6,496 nucleotides of DNA from Coriobacteriales bacterium (GTDB lineage Bacteria > Actinomycetota > Coriobacteriia > Coriobacteriales > QAMH01). This document shows, piece after piece, positions 6,455-6,496 of this stretch. A program made the position numbers and the translations under genes. The stretch is from assembly GCA_024408695.1 (NCBI GenBank), contig JAKSUU010000062.1:1-6496 (forward strand). The letters run 5' to 3'. The notes under the pieces are model-generated. The model saw nothing but the letters and a program-made list of their open reading frames with translations, did not search any database and had not been told where the DNA came from. How positions within the stretch are numbered: position 1 is the first letter of the stretch; every line of letters begins with the position of its first letter.

Positions 6455-6496
6455 ATGTCAAGATTAACAACGATACTTCATGCTCAAGCTATTTAT
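6455..6496 (+). CDS. Possible start of a further gene, cut by the window edge
   Basis: An ATG at 6455 opens a frame reading MSRLTTILHAQAIY to the last base, with GGA at 6447-6449 five bases upstream. A second frame, from ATG 6424 (or 6445), also stays open to the edge and reads as a Ser/Asn-rich stretch with no ribosome binding site. I prefer 6455 for its spacing, but 14 codons cannot show whether either is a real gene, and no family can be named. If real, it continues the operon about 55 bases after the GNAT-PhnP fusion. Confidence 0.3.
   Translation, partial: MSRLTTILHAQAIY

Overview
The window holds five complete genes and one left-truncated gene, all on the + strand and packed head to tail with gaps of 1 to 43 bases, so they read as one operon or the middle of one. 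A very short start of a further + strand gene may lie at the right edge. I see no RNA genes, mobile elements, CRISPR arrays or long repeats. The DNA is AT-rich by eye (not computed), the proteins are rich in cysteine, and iron-sulfur, radical SAM and molybdopterin proteins dominate. That suggests an obligate anaerobe, most likely bacterial. A low-GC relative of the anaerobic Coriobacteriia or a clostridial lineage would fit, but this is a guess from protein style and not a placement.

Layout. (1) Positions 2-1360: C-terminal two thirds or so of a DMSO-reductase-superfamily molybdopterin enzyme, closest in style to the acetylene hydratase / catechol dehydroxylase / thiosulfate reductase-like branch; its start lies off the window. 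(2) 1363-2295: a DUF2064/TIGR04282-type GT-A-fold glycosyltransferase-like protein with unusual CxxC pairs and an acidic tail. (3) 2308-3615: a multi-cysteine radical SAM enzyme with the full architecture of the Tes/MJ0619 family (archaeal tetraether synthase and pterin methylase relatives). (4) 3659-4630: a two-cluster ferredoxin fused to a DUF169 domain. (5) 4632-5168: a flavin reductase-like FMN-binding protein. (6) 5176-6399: a GNAT acetyltransferase fused to a PhnP-like metallo-beta-lactamase-fold phosphodiesterase. (7) 6400-6496: short intergenic sequence and a possible gene start.

How they may work together. Genes 4 and 5 look like low-potential electron and flavin handling that could feed a radical SAM enzyme. 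Gene 3 is a C-C bond forming or methylating type of enzyme, gene 2 has a fold that transfers sugars or nucleotidyl groups, and gene 6 couples acyl transfer with a phosphodiesterase. The set could modify a small molecule or cofactor, possibly a pterin-type cofactor used by the molybdoenzyme, but nothing in the sequence proves the substrate. The tight co-directional packing of these families is the most interesting property of the window; I do not recognise it as a named, characterised pathway.
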